A stretch of DNA of 64,000 bases from Natrinema sp. SYSU A 869 (GCF_019879105.1 NZ_CP082247.1:806001-870000), one strand, 5' to 3'; numbered from the stretch's first letter, positions 19,455 through 29,621 are shown. Notes: a model not told the origin generated them from the sequence alone. Made by a program: numbers and translations.

Positions 19455-19877
19455 TCACTCAGCCGGGCTGAACGCGTCGACCCCTACGCCGGCGACCGCA
19501 ACGTCTTCCGAAACGTCACCGCCGCTGGCACCGACCGCGCCAACTACCTCGCCATCGTGCTCGATCGGGATACCGCCACCGAACGTGACAACGCGAGTAT
19601 CGTCCGTCGACTGGAGACCGTACACGTCACCGCCTGGTTCGGATCCCTCCTTCAGGGCTGCCGTCGGCTTCTTCACGGCCGCTGCAGTGTAGGCCTTGTC
19701 ACGTGCGATACTCGCTGCAACGAGCTTCGCACCGTCCATTCGGCGAAACGCGAGGAGGTTCCCTTCGTCGTTTGTTACTGCGAGGTTCATCGGAACGCCG
19801 AGTTCAGTTGCCTTCGCTTCGGCAGCGTCCAGTATCTCTTTCGATTCGTTTAGCGAAACCGAATGTTGTGTCTGCAT
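19455..19877 (-). CDS. GlcG/HbpS family protein
   Basis: 140 residues from MQTQHSVSLNESKEIL at 19877; the open frame reaches 20015, but the extra segment does not resemble the family. Typical features are AEAKATELGVPMNLAVTND, LLAFRRMDGA, SIARDKAYTAAAVKKPTAAL, GGGIPIEHDGEVVGAVGASG, and a C-terminal AVAGVGVDAF. The family is known from heme-binding HbpS and glycolate-operon GlcG and often sits by genes for sugar-acid breakdown; the activity is unsettled. It converges with the broken enolase-superfamily gene. Confidence 0.82.
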   Translation of the reverse strand: MQTQHSVSLNESKEILDAAEAKATELGVPMNLAVTNDEGNLLAFRRMDGAKLVAASIARDKAYTAAAVKKPTAALKEGSEPGGDVYGLQSTDDTRVVTFGGGIPIEHDGEVVGAVGASGGDVSEDVAVAGVGVDAFSPAE

Positions 19878-20015
19878 TTCAGTAACCGGTGCTCGATCCA
19901 GTGACAAGCCATTTTGGATCCATACGTGTATTGCTGGGTCCTCCGAAACGGGACTCACATCGGCGAAGCTATCGATTCCGTTGTCAGTCGTCTCATCGGC
20001 CGGTACGATACTCAC

Positions 20016-21484
20016 GAAGAGATATACAGTATTCCTCGAGCAGCCAGAGAATCGACGAGATCTGACACTAACACCGACTCGGACCGCCAGGGTTCATGAA
20101 CTGTCTCCTATTATGCTGATAGGGTGTCCTACGTCTTGCCGTTGTCCCGGAGTTCGTCGCCGACCGTCTCGCGAGCGTGTTCGAGACTGGACTAGCGGCG
20201 ATCGGTATCTCTAACCCCGCTACAATGCCGAAGCCAGGATCGTCGTGACGGTGATCGATACTGGCAGTACCACACCGTCCATACATCAGTCAGTAGGACG
20301 GTCACAGCTGTTCTATATATCGTATATTGCTATATGATTCGGATGGCGAACGGGGTTCGAAACCAGATTACTCGCTGTTCAAACAGAGCGTATCGACGTT
20401 ACCGAGACGAACGGTTCGGCACTGCCAGACGACACGTGCGTCCTCGCTGGTGTCTGGGAGCACGAAGACCTCACGGGAACTCATCACTGCGTACGATGGG
20501 ATCGGCTCGACGCGATAATGATCATGCTTCCGGACCACACGTGCATTCACGAACAGGGATTCCTCGAGGATGACAAACGCTCGCGAGCGACAACGTGGTG
20601 CCGTGCGAACTGGTTGCCAGCCTCTCAACGAATAGCAAACGACAGGCCAAAGCGGACGGAACAGCGCCAACCCAATCTCGACCGACTGCTCTGAACACCG
20701 GGTCACGAGTCGAGTCCGTTTTCGAGAGCAGCGTTGCAGAGCCGGTCGGGTCCCGTGATCACGCTGGGTACGGTTCGCCACGGTCAGTTTTCGTGATATC
20801 CGTCATCGTCGGAAGAACGGTCCCAGCGGACGCAGCCGGATGATAACCGGTACTCGGACGCTGTCTCCGGCACAGTTTGATGGGTAACCGCGAAATGTCG
20901 TCCGGGAGCACCGGAACTGTGTGTGCCACCGGTGGTTTGTCCGCCCGTGAGATTACGATCATACACATGTAAATATCGGCCGGCATTCCGATGGAAACAC
21001 GTCTAAGCGACCGAATTCCATGGACTCAAGACCGAGAAGTGGCGTTCTCGGGCCGTCCGGTAATAGCGGACACAGAGTGGGTAGCGCTATCACGGGGCAG
21101 AGAAGCAGATAGAGACGGACGACACTCCCAGCAGTCGGACATGCTCTTCGAGCGCATTACCCGCTCATAGCCGTCCCGGTACTCCCAGCCGTAGACAACA
21201 TAGTTGTCGAACGGACAGTGTCGGATATCCCCACTCACACCGAACATCGCTTCTCTGGTTCTATAGGTACCTCCGACGAGCGTGATTAGCGGACGACGGA
21301 CCAGTCGTCTCGAGCAGAGACTAACACCTCACTGTCGGTAGGACGGTGTAGTGTGATGGCGGGTCTCGGTGTGTCCGGGTTCGATGCAGCCGACTTACGG
21401 ACAACGAGTGACGCGGTTACGACGCCCTGGATAGCAGATGACACAACGGCAATGCCTTTGTACCCCCGTCTACGTACAGTTCGT
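20016..21484. other. About 1.4 kb without a recognisable intact gene
   Basis: Apart from the remnant at 20338-20694, all frames here are short and arginine-rich or have no family match. One minus-strand frame (21026-21247) starts MFGVSGDIRHCPFDNYVVYG and has fair codon use, so a small gene or remnant is possible, but nothing supports a function. This stretch separates the ParA/enolase-remnant region from the pectin island and looks like decayed DNA. Confidence 0.5.
20338..20694 (+). pseudogene. Unidentified coding remnant without a start
   Basis: An open frame of 118 codons begins right after a TGA and has no ATG at its head. The middle reads like a real haloarchaeal protein: TERIDVTETNGSALPDD, VLAGVWEHEDLTGTHHC, RWDRLDAIMIMLPDH and IHEQGFLEDD, with GC-rich third positions and many acidic residues. 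After about 20590 it becomes Arg-rich and looks non-coding. I do not recognise the family. It is probably the fragment of a gene lost in this decayed stretch. Confidence 0.3.
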
Positions 21485-22912
21485 ATGCATCAGCTCGAAG
21501 AGAGATCTTCGTCGCAGTCGCGTTCCTCGGTAAAGATCGGCTATATTGGTGGCGGCAGTCACGGATGGGCACACACGCTCATCAACGATCTGCTCCAGTG
21601 TGATGATCTCGCAGGGACGGTATCACTCTACGATATCGACTACGAAGCGGCCGAACAGAACGCGAGGCTAGCGAACGGTCTCGCGGACCGGCCGGACGCC
21701 AACGGAGCGTGGACATTTGAGGCGCGTCGGAACGTTGACGACGCGCTCGCGGATGCCGACTTCGTCATCTGTTCGATTCAGGATCCGGTCGAAGAGACGT
21801 TCGTCCACGACATTGATGTCCCACAGGAGTACGGGATTTACCAGACCGTCGCGGATACGGTGGGCCCCGGCGGCACCCTACGCTCGATGCGAGTGATCCC
21901 GCAGTATCGTGAGATCGCGTCGACGGTCCGCGAACAGTGTCCCGACGCGTGGGTGATCAATTACACGAACCCGATGACGGTCTGTACGCGGGCGCTCTAC
22001 GAGGAGTATCCCGATATCAACGCGATCGGACTCTGCCACGAGGTGTTCGGAACCCAACGGCTGCTGGCCGACGTCGCCGAGACGCACATCGACGAGGCCG
22101 AGGACGTTACGGCCAATGAGATCAACATGAACGTAAAGGGGGTCAACCACTTCACGTGGATCGATAACGCGTACTGGCACGGCCACGACGTCTTCCAGTA
22201 CCTCGATCGCGAACTCGAGGAGCGACAACCGATCCCGGGGTTCGAACCCGGTGAACTGGACGACGAGTCCTACTGGACGAACCACCACCAGATCGCCTTC
22301 GATCTGTACGATCGGTTTGGGCTGCTCGGTGCGGCGGGCGACCGACACCTCGCCGAGTTCGTCCCCTGGTATCTCGACATTGACGAGCCAGCGGAGATTC
22401 AGCGCTGGGGCGTTCGGCTGACACCCAGTTCCGCCCGCACTGGCGACAGCGAGGGCCCAGCGAAGATGGAACAATATCTGTCCGGCGACGAGGAGTTCGA
22501 GTTCACCGAGTCCGGCGAGGAGGTCGTCGATATTATGCGTGCGCTCGGGGGGCTCGACCCGATCAAGACGCACGTCAACTACCCGAATCGGGGGCAGACT
22601 CCCGACCTGACGGACGGTGCCGTCGTCGAGACCAACGCCGTCATCACCGGCAGCGGCGTCGCACCGATTACCGCCGGCGAACTCCCGCGTGAGATTCGGT
22701 CCATGGTCATGACGACCGTGAACAATCAGGAAACGCTCATCGAAGCCGGCTTCGCCGGCGACCTCGATCTCGCGTTCCAGGCGTTTCTCAACGACCCGCT
22801 CGTCACCATCCAGCGCGACGAGGCCCGCGAACTGTTTGCCGAACTCGTCGACCTCGAGCGCGACTACTTACGGAACTACGATCTCGAGGACGCCGACGTC
22901 CTCGAGGATTAA
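21485..22912 (+). CDS. GH4 family alpha-galacturonidase (LplD-like)
   Basis: 475 residues from MHQLEERSSSQSRSSVKIGY; the open frame begins 44 codons earlier without a family match. GH4 enzymes use NAD and a divalent metal to cleave by oxidation and elimination. Seen here: the Rossmann loop IGYIGGGSHGWAH, NYTNPM near residue 160, LCHEVFG near 184, and VKGVNHFTW near 220. The CHEV motif, in place of the CHS of alpha-glucosidases, has been reported for the Ni-dependent alpha-galacturonidases of Bacillus and Thermotoga. With pectin genes around it, release of galacturonate from oligosaccharides inside the cell is likely. Confidence 0.85.
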   Translation: MHQLEERSSSQSRSSVKIGYIGGGSHGWAHTLINDLLQCDDLAGTVSLYDIDYEAAEQNARLANGLADRPDANGAWTFEARRNVDDALADADFVICSIQDPVEETFVHDIDVPQEYGIYQTVADTVGPGGTLRSMRVIPQYREIASTVREQCPDAWVINYTNPMTVCTRALYEEYPDINAIGLCHEVFGTQRLLADVAETHIDEAEDVTANEINMNVKGVNHFTWIDNAYWHGHDVFQYLDRELEERQPIPGFEPGELDDESYWTNHHQIAFDLYDRFGLLGAAGDRHLAEFVPWYLDIDEPAEIQRWGVRLTPSSARTGDSEGPAKMEQYLSGDEEFEFTESGEEVVDIMRALGGLDPIKTHVNYPNRGQTPDLTDGAVVETNAVITGSGVAPITAGELPREIRSMVMTTVNNQETLIEAGFAGDLDLAFQAFLNDPLVTIQRDEARELFAELVDLERDYLRNYDLEDADVLED

Positions 22913-23057
22913 CGACGGAACAGCTGAGGGACAGCACTGGAGACCATATCAGCTGTTCTCCGTGTTGTCGGAACGCGTTGGCGTCCACTCGTGACGCGGT
23001 AAAACCGACTGTCGATCGATATTCGGTCCGAATTTTGTCGCAGAAGACGAGCTACCT

Positions 23058-23184
23058 TTTTAGTACCAACTGGAACGGTTTACACGCTGATCGCATCGTC
23101 CGCGGTTCTCGCTCACGTAGCTCGCTCCGAACCGCGCTACCGTCGTGCGATCGGGTGTGCAGTGACGTTCAGTGGCTACTATAG
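23058..23184. repeat. MITE-like inverted repeat, copy 2
   Basis: About 127 bases. The right end ttcagtggctactatag matches the other copies, and the left end tagtaccaactggaacgg is its imperfect inverse. A central hairpin is formed by CGCGGTTC and GAACCGCG around 23101-23136. No coding frame. It lies between the GH4 gene and the first beta-helix gene, in a 425-base stretch that otherwise holds only the promoter of the latter. Confidence 0.6.
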
Positions 23185-23261
23185 TTCTCGCCCGACTGAT
23201 CGAACGGAGACGAGTCCTCGTTTGGGTTGGTTTTATATTCATGAATCCGTTCGGCACAGGT

Positions 23262-23310
23262 TTTTACTGTAGATATAATAATTATATTCTAGAAATAAGA
23301 TTTAATAATA
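23262..23310 (+). promoter_or_regulatory. AT-rich promoter of the first beta-helix gene
   Basis: A stretch of about 50 bases is almost only A and T. The box gatttaataatag at 23298-23310 lies about 28-38 bases before the ATG at 23338, a good place for an archaeal TATA box. Confidence 0.5.
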
Positions 23311-23337
23311 GTGTTCCCGATAGACATTGATGCAACT

Positions 23338-24582
23338 ATGCCACTAAATAGCACGAGAAATAGTAACAGAGAAGAGACTGAGCGAGTCGAATCGAGTACT
23401 GCGACTCCGGGCGTAACCCGTCGCCGCGCGTTATCGCTCGCAGCCACGGGGCTGGCAGCGGGTGCGATCGGTACTGTGCAGGCGAGCAGCCACGACGCAG
23501 AGGTGTGGCAGACTGACGGTACCTGGTACGCCGCAAACGACGGGACGGTATACGAGGGTCCGGACCACATCGATGCGATTCAGGCGGCCGTCGATAGCCT
23601 CACCGCCGGTCGCGACTGGAAGGAGACGGTCCTGATCAAAAACTCCGGGTCAGTCGGACCCCACTCGTGGGATGGTGACCTCAAGACGGTCGATTTACCC
23701 AGTTATACCGTCATCAATCACAACGGGACGATCTCCGTCGAGGACACCGGCGACGACTTGATCGTGCCGTTTCGCGCACAGAGTGTCGAATCGATCGAGA
23801 TCCAGAACGTCAATATCGAAGGGAACCCCCGCTACGGCATCTGGATCCAGAGCTGTTCGGATGTCCAGTTGGGCACCATCAGTATGTCGCTGTGGGACAC
23901 CGAGGACGTCGGGATCGGGATTCGGATCGACGACAGCGACGGCGGCCGGAGCCAGAACGTCACACTCGACTACGCCTCCATCGAGGGATCCCAGCATCAC
24001 GCGGTCGAGACCTACGGCGTCGACACTGTCGACATCGGCACCGTCGAGACCGTCGACACGGGTGGCTGCGGGCTGCTGTTGAACGACACGGCTCACGCGA
24101 CGGTCGACCACGTCGACGCCACTCGGGCGGACCAGGGCGGGGGCTATGCCGGCTTCCGGTGTGCGAACGGTGCCGGACCGGATATCACCGTCAATCAGGT
24201 TGACGCCGTTGACTGCGGTCGCGGGATCTTCACCGTCTCCGGGAGTGAGGGTATCGAGATCTACAACGTGTCCCTCGATGGCAACGGCGGGAACCTTATC
24301 CAAGACTCCCGATATATACTCATCGACGGCGGGACTGTTACGAACACTGGTAGCAGCGGTATCCGCATCGACTCGCGGAACAGCGACGACCACCCGTATA
24401 CGACAAACGTCACGGTCCGAAACCTCGAGATCACGGGCAACGCCGAATACGGCGTCTACGAGACCGGACCCGACACGGGAGACAACGCGATCGTCGACAA
24501 TCACTTCTGTGACAACGCCAGCGGTGCGATCGAAACATACGCAGACAGCACGGACGTCAGCGGGAACTCGTACTGCAGCTAG
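23338..24582 (+). CDS. Tat-exported right-handed beta-helix protein, pectate-lyase-like
   Basis: 414 residues from ATG 23338, chosen for its spacing from the AT-rich box; a GTG 9 codons upstream is possible. The N-terminus has the Tat motif VTRRRALSLAATGLAAGAIG and a cleavage-like end QASS. The rest consists of short repeating strands with Asn and Gly turns (IEIQNVNIEGNPRYGI, HHAVETYGVDTVDIGTVET, GSSGIRIDSRNS), the ladder seen in pectate lyases and GH28. No catalytic set is assignable by eye. It is clearly related to the larger protein at 29622. A secreted pectin-acting lyase or hydrolase is likely from context. Confidence 0.78.
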   Translation: MPLNSTRNSNREETERVESSTATPGVTRRRALSLAATGLAAGAIGTVQASSHDAEVWQTDGTWYAANDGTVYEGPDHIDAIQAAVDSLTAGRDWKETVLIKNSGSVGPHSWDGDLKTVDLPSYTVINHNGTISVEDTGDDLIVPFRAQSVESIEIQNVNIEGNPRYGIWIQSCSDVQLGTISMSLWDTEDVGIGIRIDDSDGGRSQNVTLDYASIEGSQHHAVETYGVDTVDIGTVETVDTGGCGLLLNDTAHATVDHVDATRADQGGGYAGFRCANGAGPDITVNQVDAVDCGRGIFTVSGSEGIEIYNVSLDGNGGNLIQDSRYILIDGGTVTNTGSSGIRIDSRNSDDHPYTTNVTVRNLEITGNAEYGVYETGPDTGDNAIVDNHFCDNASGAIETYADSTDVSGNSYCS

Positions 24583-24747
24583 GACGGCCCAACGGTGGGG
24601 ATCACCAGTGACGGACGATCGAGTTGATCCGAGAATGAGACCGGACTCCGATCGCGAGCACTGGTTCCAGATTCGGATTCAGGCGCGGCCGCGGCCGCAG
24701 CCCGAGCCACCACATAGTTGATATGGTAGCGGGATAACGTGTCCGCT

Positions 24748-25775
24748 ATGCACCACGACGGCATCCAGTTTCACAACGTCGGCGATGTGCGATCGATCGA
24801 GGGCCGAAATGGGAAGTTACTGCAACGGGTTCCCGAGGCGGTCAGAACCGAACTCAACGACGGCGCGCAGTCGCGGATGCGCCACCCCGCGGGGGTCGAA
24901 CTCCGGTTCGTCCCCGACGGTCCCACGACGGTGACGCTCTCGACGGTCCCCGGCGGGAGTTCCGAAGAAGGAACCGTCCGGGTCTTCTGGGGACCGATCC
25001 AAGGCCCGACCGAGATCGTTATCGATGACGACCCGACGACGATCGAAGTCTCGATCCCGGAGAAGCTGACCGACCTCGAGCCGTCGGCCCGCGAAGACCT
25101 CGCGTTCGATCCGCGAGTCTGTCGGATCCAGTTGCCGGGCGAACACCGCTGCGGACCGATGGTCTATCACGGCCTCAAGGGCGACGTCCGTCCGCCCCGT
25201 GAGGACGAACTGCCCGACCAGCGCTATCTCGCCTACGGGACTTCGATCACCGAGGGCGAAGCACCGCTGGGCGAGCATCTAACCTACGTGAGTCAGACGG
25301 CCCGTCGGCTCGGTGCCGATCCGATCAACCTCGGTTCCTGTGGCACGGCCTACTGCGACGCCGCGATGGCCGACCACATCGCCGAGCGCGACGACTGGGA
25401 TATCGCGACGCTCTCGATTTCGATAAACATGGTCGGTACCTTCTCCCCGAGGAGTTCCGCGACCGCGCCGAACGGATGATCGACCGGGTCGCGAGCGCCC
25501 ACCCCGACAAACCGGTCGTCGCCATCACCATCTTCCGCAACTCTCGGGACGTCTGCCAGAGCGCCGATCCCGAGAGGCTGTGCGCGCGGTTCCGCGAGGA
25601 ACTCCGTGAGATCGTCGCCGAGACGCCTCACGAGAACGTTTCACTCCTCGAGGGGCCCGACCTGCTGCCGACCATCGGCGGACTCACCACTGATTTAGTC
25701 CACCCCGGTGACGACGCCATGATCACGATGGGCGAGAACCTCGCTGCCGAACTCGAGCCACTGCTCGAGGACTAA
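24748..25775 (+). pseudogene. SGNH/GDSL-type carbohydrate esterase (frameshifted)
   Basis: About 340 residues when joined. Residues 1-150 form a beta-rich front domain, then the SGNH domain: Ser in LAYGTSITEGEAP, Gly in NLGSCGTAYC, Asn in LSISINMVGT, and Asp/His in TTDLVHPGDDAMI near the end. The frame is lost at 25439-25448, just after SINMVGT, and continues as LPEEFRDRAERMIDRV in the next frame; one missing base explains it. No signal peptide is seen. In this setting it probably removes acetyl groups from imported pectin oligosaccharides. The start MHHDGIQFH follows a likely promoter box; a GTG nine bases upstream is possible. Confidence 0.82.
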
Positions 25776-25850
25776 CGACGGAGCCGGAACCAGGTCACCG
25801 GGTTCGATTTCGACGGTCGATGGGCTCGATGCCGACGGTCCAGTGGCGAC

Positions 25851-26525
25851 TCACTCGAACGGAAGCCGACCGAAGTACGTCGGCGAGTGATAGTCGGGTT
25901 CGGGTTTCTCGATGAGGTTCCAGGTCGCCTTCTGAGAGTCAGAGGCGACGCCGCTCCGGTAGAAGTTGCCCCGCCACTCCGTCCCCGCGGTCGGCGCGAT
26001 TTCACGGCCGGTCAGGGTCGAGAGAACGTCGAAGGGGATCGCGGCGGCGAGCCACCAACCGTCATCGTCGGCGTCGCCGTCCGCCGTCGAGCCGGTAACC
26101 GAGGTCCGAATCGAAATCCGCGAGGCGAGGTCGGGCGAAATGAGATCGCGACCGATCCCTCGCTCCTGCCAGCCGGCCTCCTGCCAGGCCAGTTTGAACT
26201 GGCCACAGCAGTTCGGCTCGAAGTTGAGGTACAGCGAATCCTCATCGGGAGTCGGATCGGCGAAGAATTCGACGGAACTGTCCTCGAAGGTTGGACCGTT
26301 GAGTTCCGTCACCGACGCGGTGATATCGTCGTCTTCGACGAAGAACTGTAGGTATATCGCCTCGTCGTCGTAGAGAACGCGGCCGGTCGTGAGTGGTTTC
26401 GGACCGCTCTCGTGCCACGAGAACTCGTCGATGTGAATTGCCGCTGCCTCCTCCCACGGCGCCCCGTCGACGGCATCGCTGAGGGGGACATCGCTTCGTG
26501 TACGGGTGATCGTGTACTGTTTCAC
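25851..26525 (-). CDS. CBM9-like carbohydrate-binding protein
   Basis: 224 residues from GTG 26525 (reads VKQYTITRTRSDVPLSDAV); a GTG 11 codons further up is open too. The features match the CBM9-like family common in glycan loci: DGAPWEEAAAIHIDEF, VLYDDEAIYLQFFVEDDDI, DSSVEFFADPTPDEDSLYLN, a Cys pair in EPNCCGQFK, WWLAAAIPFDVL, WRGNFYRSG, and the C-terminal W-rich YHSPTYFGRLPF. No signal peptide is visible. It lies downstream of the rhamnosidase on the same strand. Binding of reducing sugars is known for true CBM9; the role here is unproven. Confidence 0.82.
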   Translation of the reverse strand: MKQYTITRTRSDVPLSDAVDGAPWEEAAAIHIDEFSWHESGPKPLTTGRVLYDDEAIYLQFFVEDDDITASVTELNGPTFEDSSVEFFADPTPDEDSLYLNFEPNCCGQFKLAWQEAGWQERGIGRDLISPDLASRISIRTSVTGSTADGDADDDGWWLAAAIPFDVLSTLTGREIAPTAGTEWRGNFYRSGVASDSQKATWNLIEKPEPDYHSPTYFGRLPFE

Positions 26526-26708
26526 GCGAGACGTTCGATCCTCGAGTGACAATAACACACCGATCCCGACGCCGAACTGACGGTTGATAACGGCCGATGA
26601 CGACTGACGACGACCGACGACGACCGATGGCGGCCGCGATTGCGATCGAGCCCGTTCGCCGTCGTCTCGAGCCCGGTCCGTCCCGTCTACTGTGGCGCGT
26701 TCACTGCG

Positions 26709-29471
26709 TCACTCGAGCGCGAACCGGTAGGTCCCCGATTCAACGTCGATTGCGAGTCGTTCGCCGTCCCGAACGGCCGAGACGCCGTCTGGAAGCGTCG
26801 CCGATTTCCCGCTGTTCCCGCCGTCCCCATCGTCCCAGACCGGGTTGCCATTGACAGTCGCGACGGCGTCTCGATCGCCCGTCGGGAGCGCGACCGTCGC
26901 TGACGTATTCCACGGGATCGTCGCCTCGAGTCGGAATGTCTCACTGCCACCGTCCGCCCGAGTCCCCGCAGGTTCGCCGCCTCGCGTCCACGAGATTTCG
27001 ACGGTGCCCCGTTCAGTCGGCACCCGGCCTGACGCGGACTCGAGTCCCGCTTCAGGCGGGCGGATTTCGACGTGCTCGCCCGCGACGCCGTCGGAGCGAA
27101 CGCCCAGAAGCGTCCGAAGAATGCTCACCAACACCGTCGCGCCCATGGCGTGGGACTCGCTGCGATTGCGCCGGTGGTCGTCCGGCAGAGACGAGTCGCG
27201 ACAGTGCCAAGTCTCCCAGGTGAACGTGCCGCCTTGCTCGAGGATGTTTGCCCAGCCGTCGTCCTCGGCGTTCGTCACCAGTTCGACGATCGCGTCGGGA
27301 CGGTCCGCGGTCTCGAGCGCCTCGAGCAGCCACGGGACCATCATCGGCCCCATCTCCATGCCACAGTCGGCCACGTACTCGGTGACGGCGTCGACGTGCG
27401 CGTCGGGGACGAGGTCGAACGCTAACGGGAGGGCGTTGGCGTGCTGAGAGGTGGAATCGCTCGCGTCGCTCGCGTCACAACCGTCGACGTAGCGGTCGTC
27501 CTGTCGGAGGTGCTCGTCGATCGCCGCCTCGAGCGCGTGCTGGCTGTCGCGATAGTGCGCTCGCTCGTGGTCCGGTCGGTCGAGTGCAGCCGCGATGTCG
27601 GCCGCCCGCCCGAGTGCGCTCGCACAGAGAACGTTGACCGTCGTTCTGGCGGGCCAGTCCCGATCGTAGCCGTAGCGCATTTCGGGGGGCCAGTCGACGA
27701 TCCCCTCCTCGTAGGGGCCGCCCTCGCCGCCCGAGAGGGCCGTGACAAGTCCGGTATCGGCGTCGACGTGGCGCTCAACGTAAGCCGCGACCGCCTGGAC
27801 GACCGGGTAAGCGAGATCGAGCGTTCGCCGATCGCTGGACGTGCGGTAGTATCGCCAGACCCATTCGGGAAACGACGCGGTGAAATCGGGGATATCGCGT
27901 TTTCCGTCTCCGTTCGGGTAGACGGCGTTCAGACGCCCTTCACCCGTCCAATACCGGTAGTGGGATCTGACAAACTCCTCGATCGCCGTCCGGCTCAGCG
28001 TCCGTTCCGCGAAGGCCCGGGTCGTCGTCTGAGAGACATTAAAGCCGTCCAGCAGGAACTGCCCTTTCTCGCGAGTGGGCGTGTCGACAAACCGTTCCTG
28101 ACAGCCGTACAGCGCGGAATGGCGGGCGAGTTCAAAGACCGCGTCGACCGTTTCATTCGCGGACTCGAACGTCGCCGCCGTCTCGTCGGGGACGTCGTTT
28201 CGCGTCGCCAGCAGTCGCACCTGCTCGGGCTCGAGTCGCTCGCCCGGGTCGTCGATCTGCAGGTACCGGACGCCGAGGTAGTTGAACGGCCGGAACCGTC
28301 CCTCGCCGTCGGACTGGACGTACTCGTAGCTCATGTCGGTCCACTGGGTACCCTCGGTGGCCGAAACCGTCCCGTCGTCCTCAAGCAGATAGCCCGCCCT
28401 GAGTTCGACTCGATGACCGGCCGTTCCGTCCTCGAAGCGCACTTCGGGAAGCCCGGCGTAGACGCGGCCGAAATCGACGACGTACGAGCCGGAGTCGAGG
28501 CGCTCAATCGAGGCCGGTTCGACCGGTGACTGGACGACCTCGCACTCCCGTGCGACGAGGCGCTTCCACGGGTCCGTGGGATGGGTGCCGACGACGTCTG
28601 CGGGCTCCCATCCTCCCGTATCGAACCCTGGTTCGTCCCAGCCGAGCGGGACCCGGCGACCGTCGATGATCTCGACCGGCTCGGCGATCTCGTCGTTTCG
28701 CTGCGGTGCGTCCTCCCGCCACTCGGCCTCGCGGACGCGCCACGATCCGTCGGTGACGACGGTGCGCTCGGAACCGTCGGCGAACGTCACCTCGAGTCGG
28801 CAAATGAACCCCGGTTCGACGGCGGGTCGTCCCTGTCCGGCGCCGTTCCAGTTGCACAGCGCGCCGATCGCGTTCTCGCCCGTCTCGAGGTTGTCGGTGA
28901 GGTCGACCGTCTCGTAGTACTGGAAGTCCGGATAGGAAAACGACTGGCCGCGATCGACCGTGCGGCCGTTGACCGAAAGTTCGTACTGGTGGCTGGCAGA
29001 GACGTACGCTCGTGCCCGATCGATCTCCCCTTCGACAGTGAGTTCGCGGCGCAAATAGGTGAACTGGTCGCGCTCGAACGTGCCGTCTTCGGGACGGCGT
29101 ATCCAGGACGCCGCCCAGTCATCAGGATCGAGGAGTCCCATCTCCCACCGGGCCGGTTCGCTCCACTCGCTCGGTTCGTCGGCCTCGTCCCATACTCGAA
29201 CTGTCCAGTAGTACGCAGTTCCGGACTCGAGGGGATCGCCGTCGTACGTCACTGCCGGACGGTCCGACGATCGCTTTCCGGTGTCCCAGAGGTTCCCCTC
29301 GCCAGCCGAGAGCCGGTCCGGCGTCGATGCGACGAGCACTCTGAACGCGGTTTGTCGCGCGCCGCGGCGGTCGGCGTCGACCCGCCAGCGCAGGTCGGGC
29401 GTCGGCTCGTCGATTCCGATCGGATTTGAGGCGTACTCGGTTCGAAGGTCTACCGGCTGGTTCCGTGACAT
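26709..29471 (-). CDS. GH78 alpha-L-rhamnosidase
   Basis: 920 residues, the usual size for GH78. Order: an N-terminal fibronectin-like domain (PTPDLRWRVDADRRG, YYWTVRVWDEADEPSEWSE), beta-sandwich domains (SASHQYELSVNGRTVDRGQ), an (alpha/alpha)6 barrel with the acid segment CQERFVDTPTREKGQF near residue 460 and the base segment GGTFTWETWHCRDSSL near 745, then a C-terminal beta domain (GVAGEHVEIRPPEAGLESA). It removes terminal rhamnose from rhamnogalacturonan fragments by inversion. There is no signal peptide, so it acts inside on imported oligomers. Divergent from the second beta-helix gene. Confidence 0.92.
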   Translation of the reverse strand: MSRNQPVDLRTEYASNPIGIDEPTPDLRWRVDADRRGARQTAFRVLVASTPDRLSAGEGNLWDTGKRSSDRPAVTYDGDPLESGTAYYWTVRVWDEADEPSEWSEPARWEMGLLDPDDWAASWIRRPEDGTFERDQFTYLRRELTVEGEIDRARAYVSASHQYELSVNGRTVDRGQSFSYPDFQYYETVDLTDNLETGENAIGALCNWNGAGQGRPAVEPGFICRLEVTFADGSERTVVTDGSWRVREAEWREDAPQRNDEIAEPVEIIDGRRVPLGWDEPGFDTGGWEPADVVGTHPTDPWKRLVARECEVVQSPVEPASIERLDSGSYVVDFGRVYAGLPEVRFEDGTAGHRVELRAGYLLEDDGTVSATEGTQWTDMSYEYVQSDGEGRFRPFNYLGVRYLQIDDPGERLEPEQVRLLATRNDVPDETAATFESANETVDAVFELARHSALYGCQERFVDTPTREKGQFLLDGFNVSQTTTRAFAERTLSRTAIEEFVRSHYRYWTGEGRLNAVYPNGDGKRDIPDFTASFPEWVWRYYRTSSDRRTLDLAYPVVQAVAAYVERHVDADTGLVTALSGGEGGPYEEGIVDWPPEMRYGYDRDWPARTTVNVLCASALGRAADIAAALDRPDHERAHYRDSQHALEAAIDEHLRQDDRYVDGCDASDASDSTSQHANALPLAFDLVPDAHVDAVTEYVADCGMEMGPMMVPWLLEALETADRPDAIVELVTNAEDDGWANILEQGGTFTWETWHCRDSSLPDDHRRNRSESHAMGATVLVSILRTLLGVRSDGVAGEHVEIRPPEAGLESASGRVPTERGTVEISWTRGGEPAGTRADGGSETFRLEATIPWNTSATVALPTGDRDAVATVNGNPVWDDGDGGNSGKSATLPDGVSAVRDGERLAIDVESGTYRFALE

Positions 29472-29585
29472 CGTCGTTTCCGTCTGTCACCCCTCTCGGA
29501 AACCCTAAAAGAATACCGGCGCGGACGCGCCAATCATCGATACCCGGGATCGTCCGTCAGCTCTCGTGACAGTGATTGTATCCAC

Positions 29586-29600
29586 AATAAATACTTATGA
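29586..29600 (+). promoter_or_regulatory. Likely TATA box of the second beta-helix gene
   Basis: The stretch aataaatacttatga lies 25-35 bases before the GTG at 29622. Its position decides the start, since no ATG is available in frame there. Confidence 0.45.
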
Positions 29601-29621
29601 TAGGCAACTGTTCACACCGGT

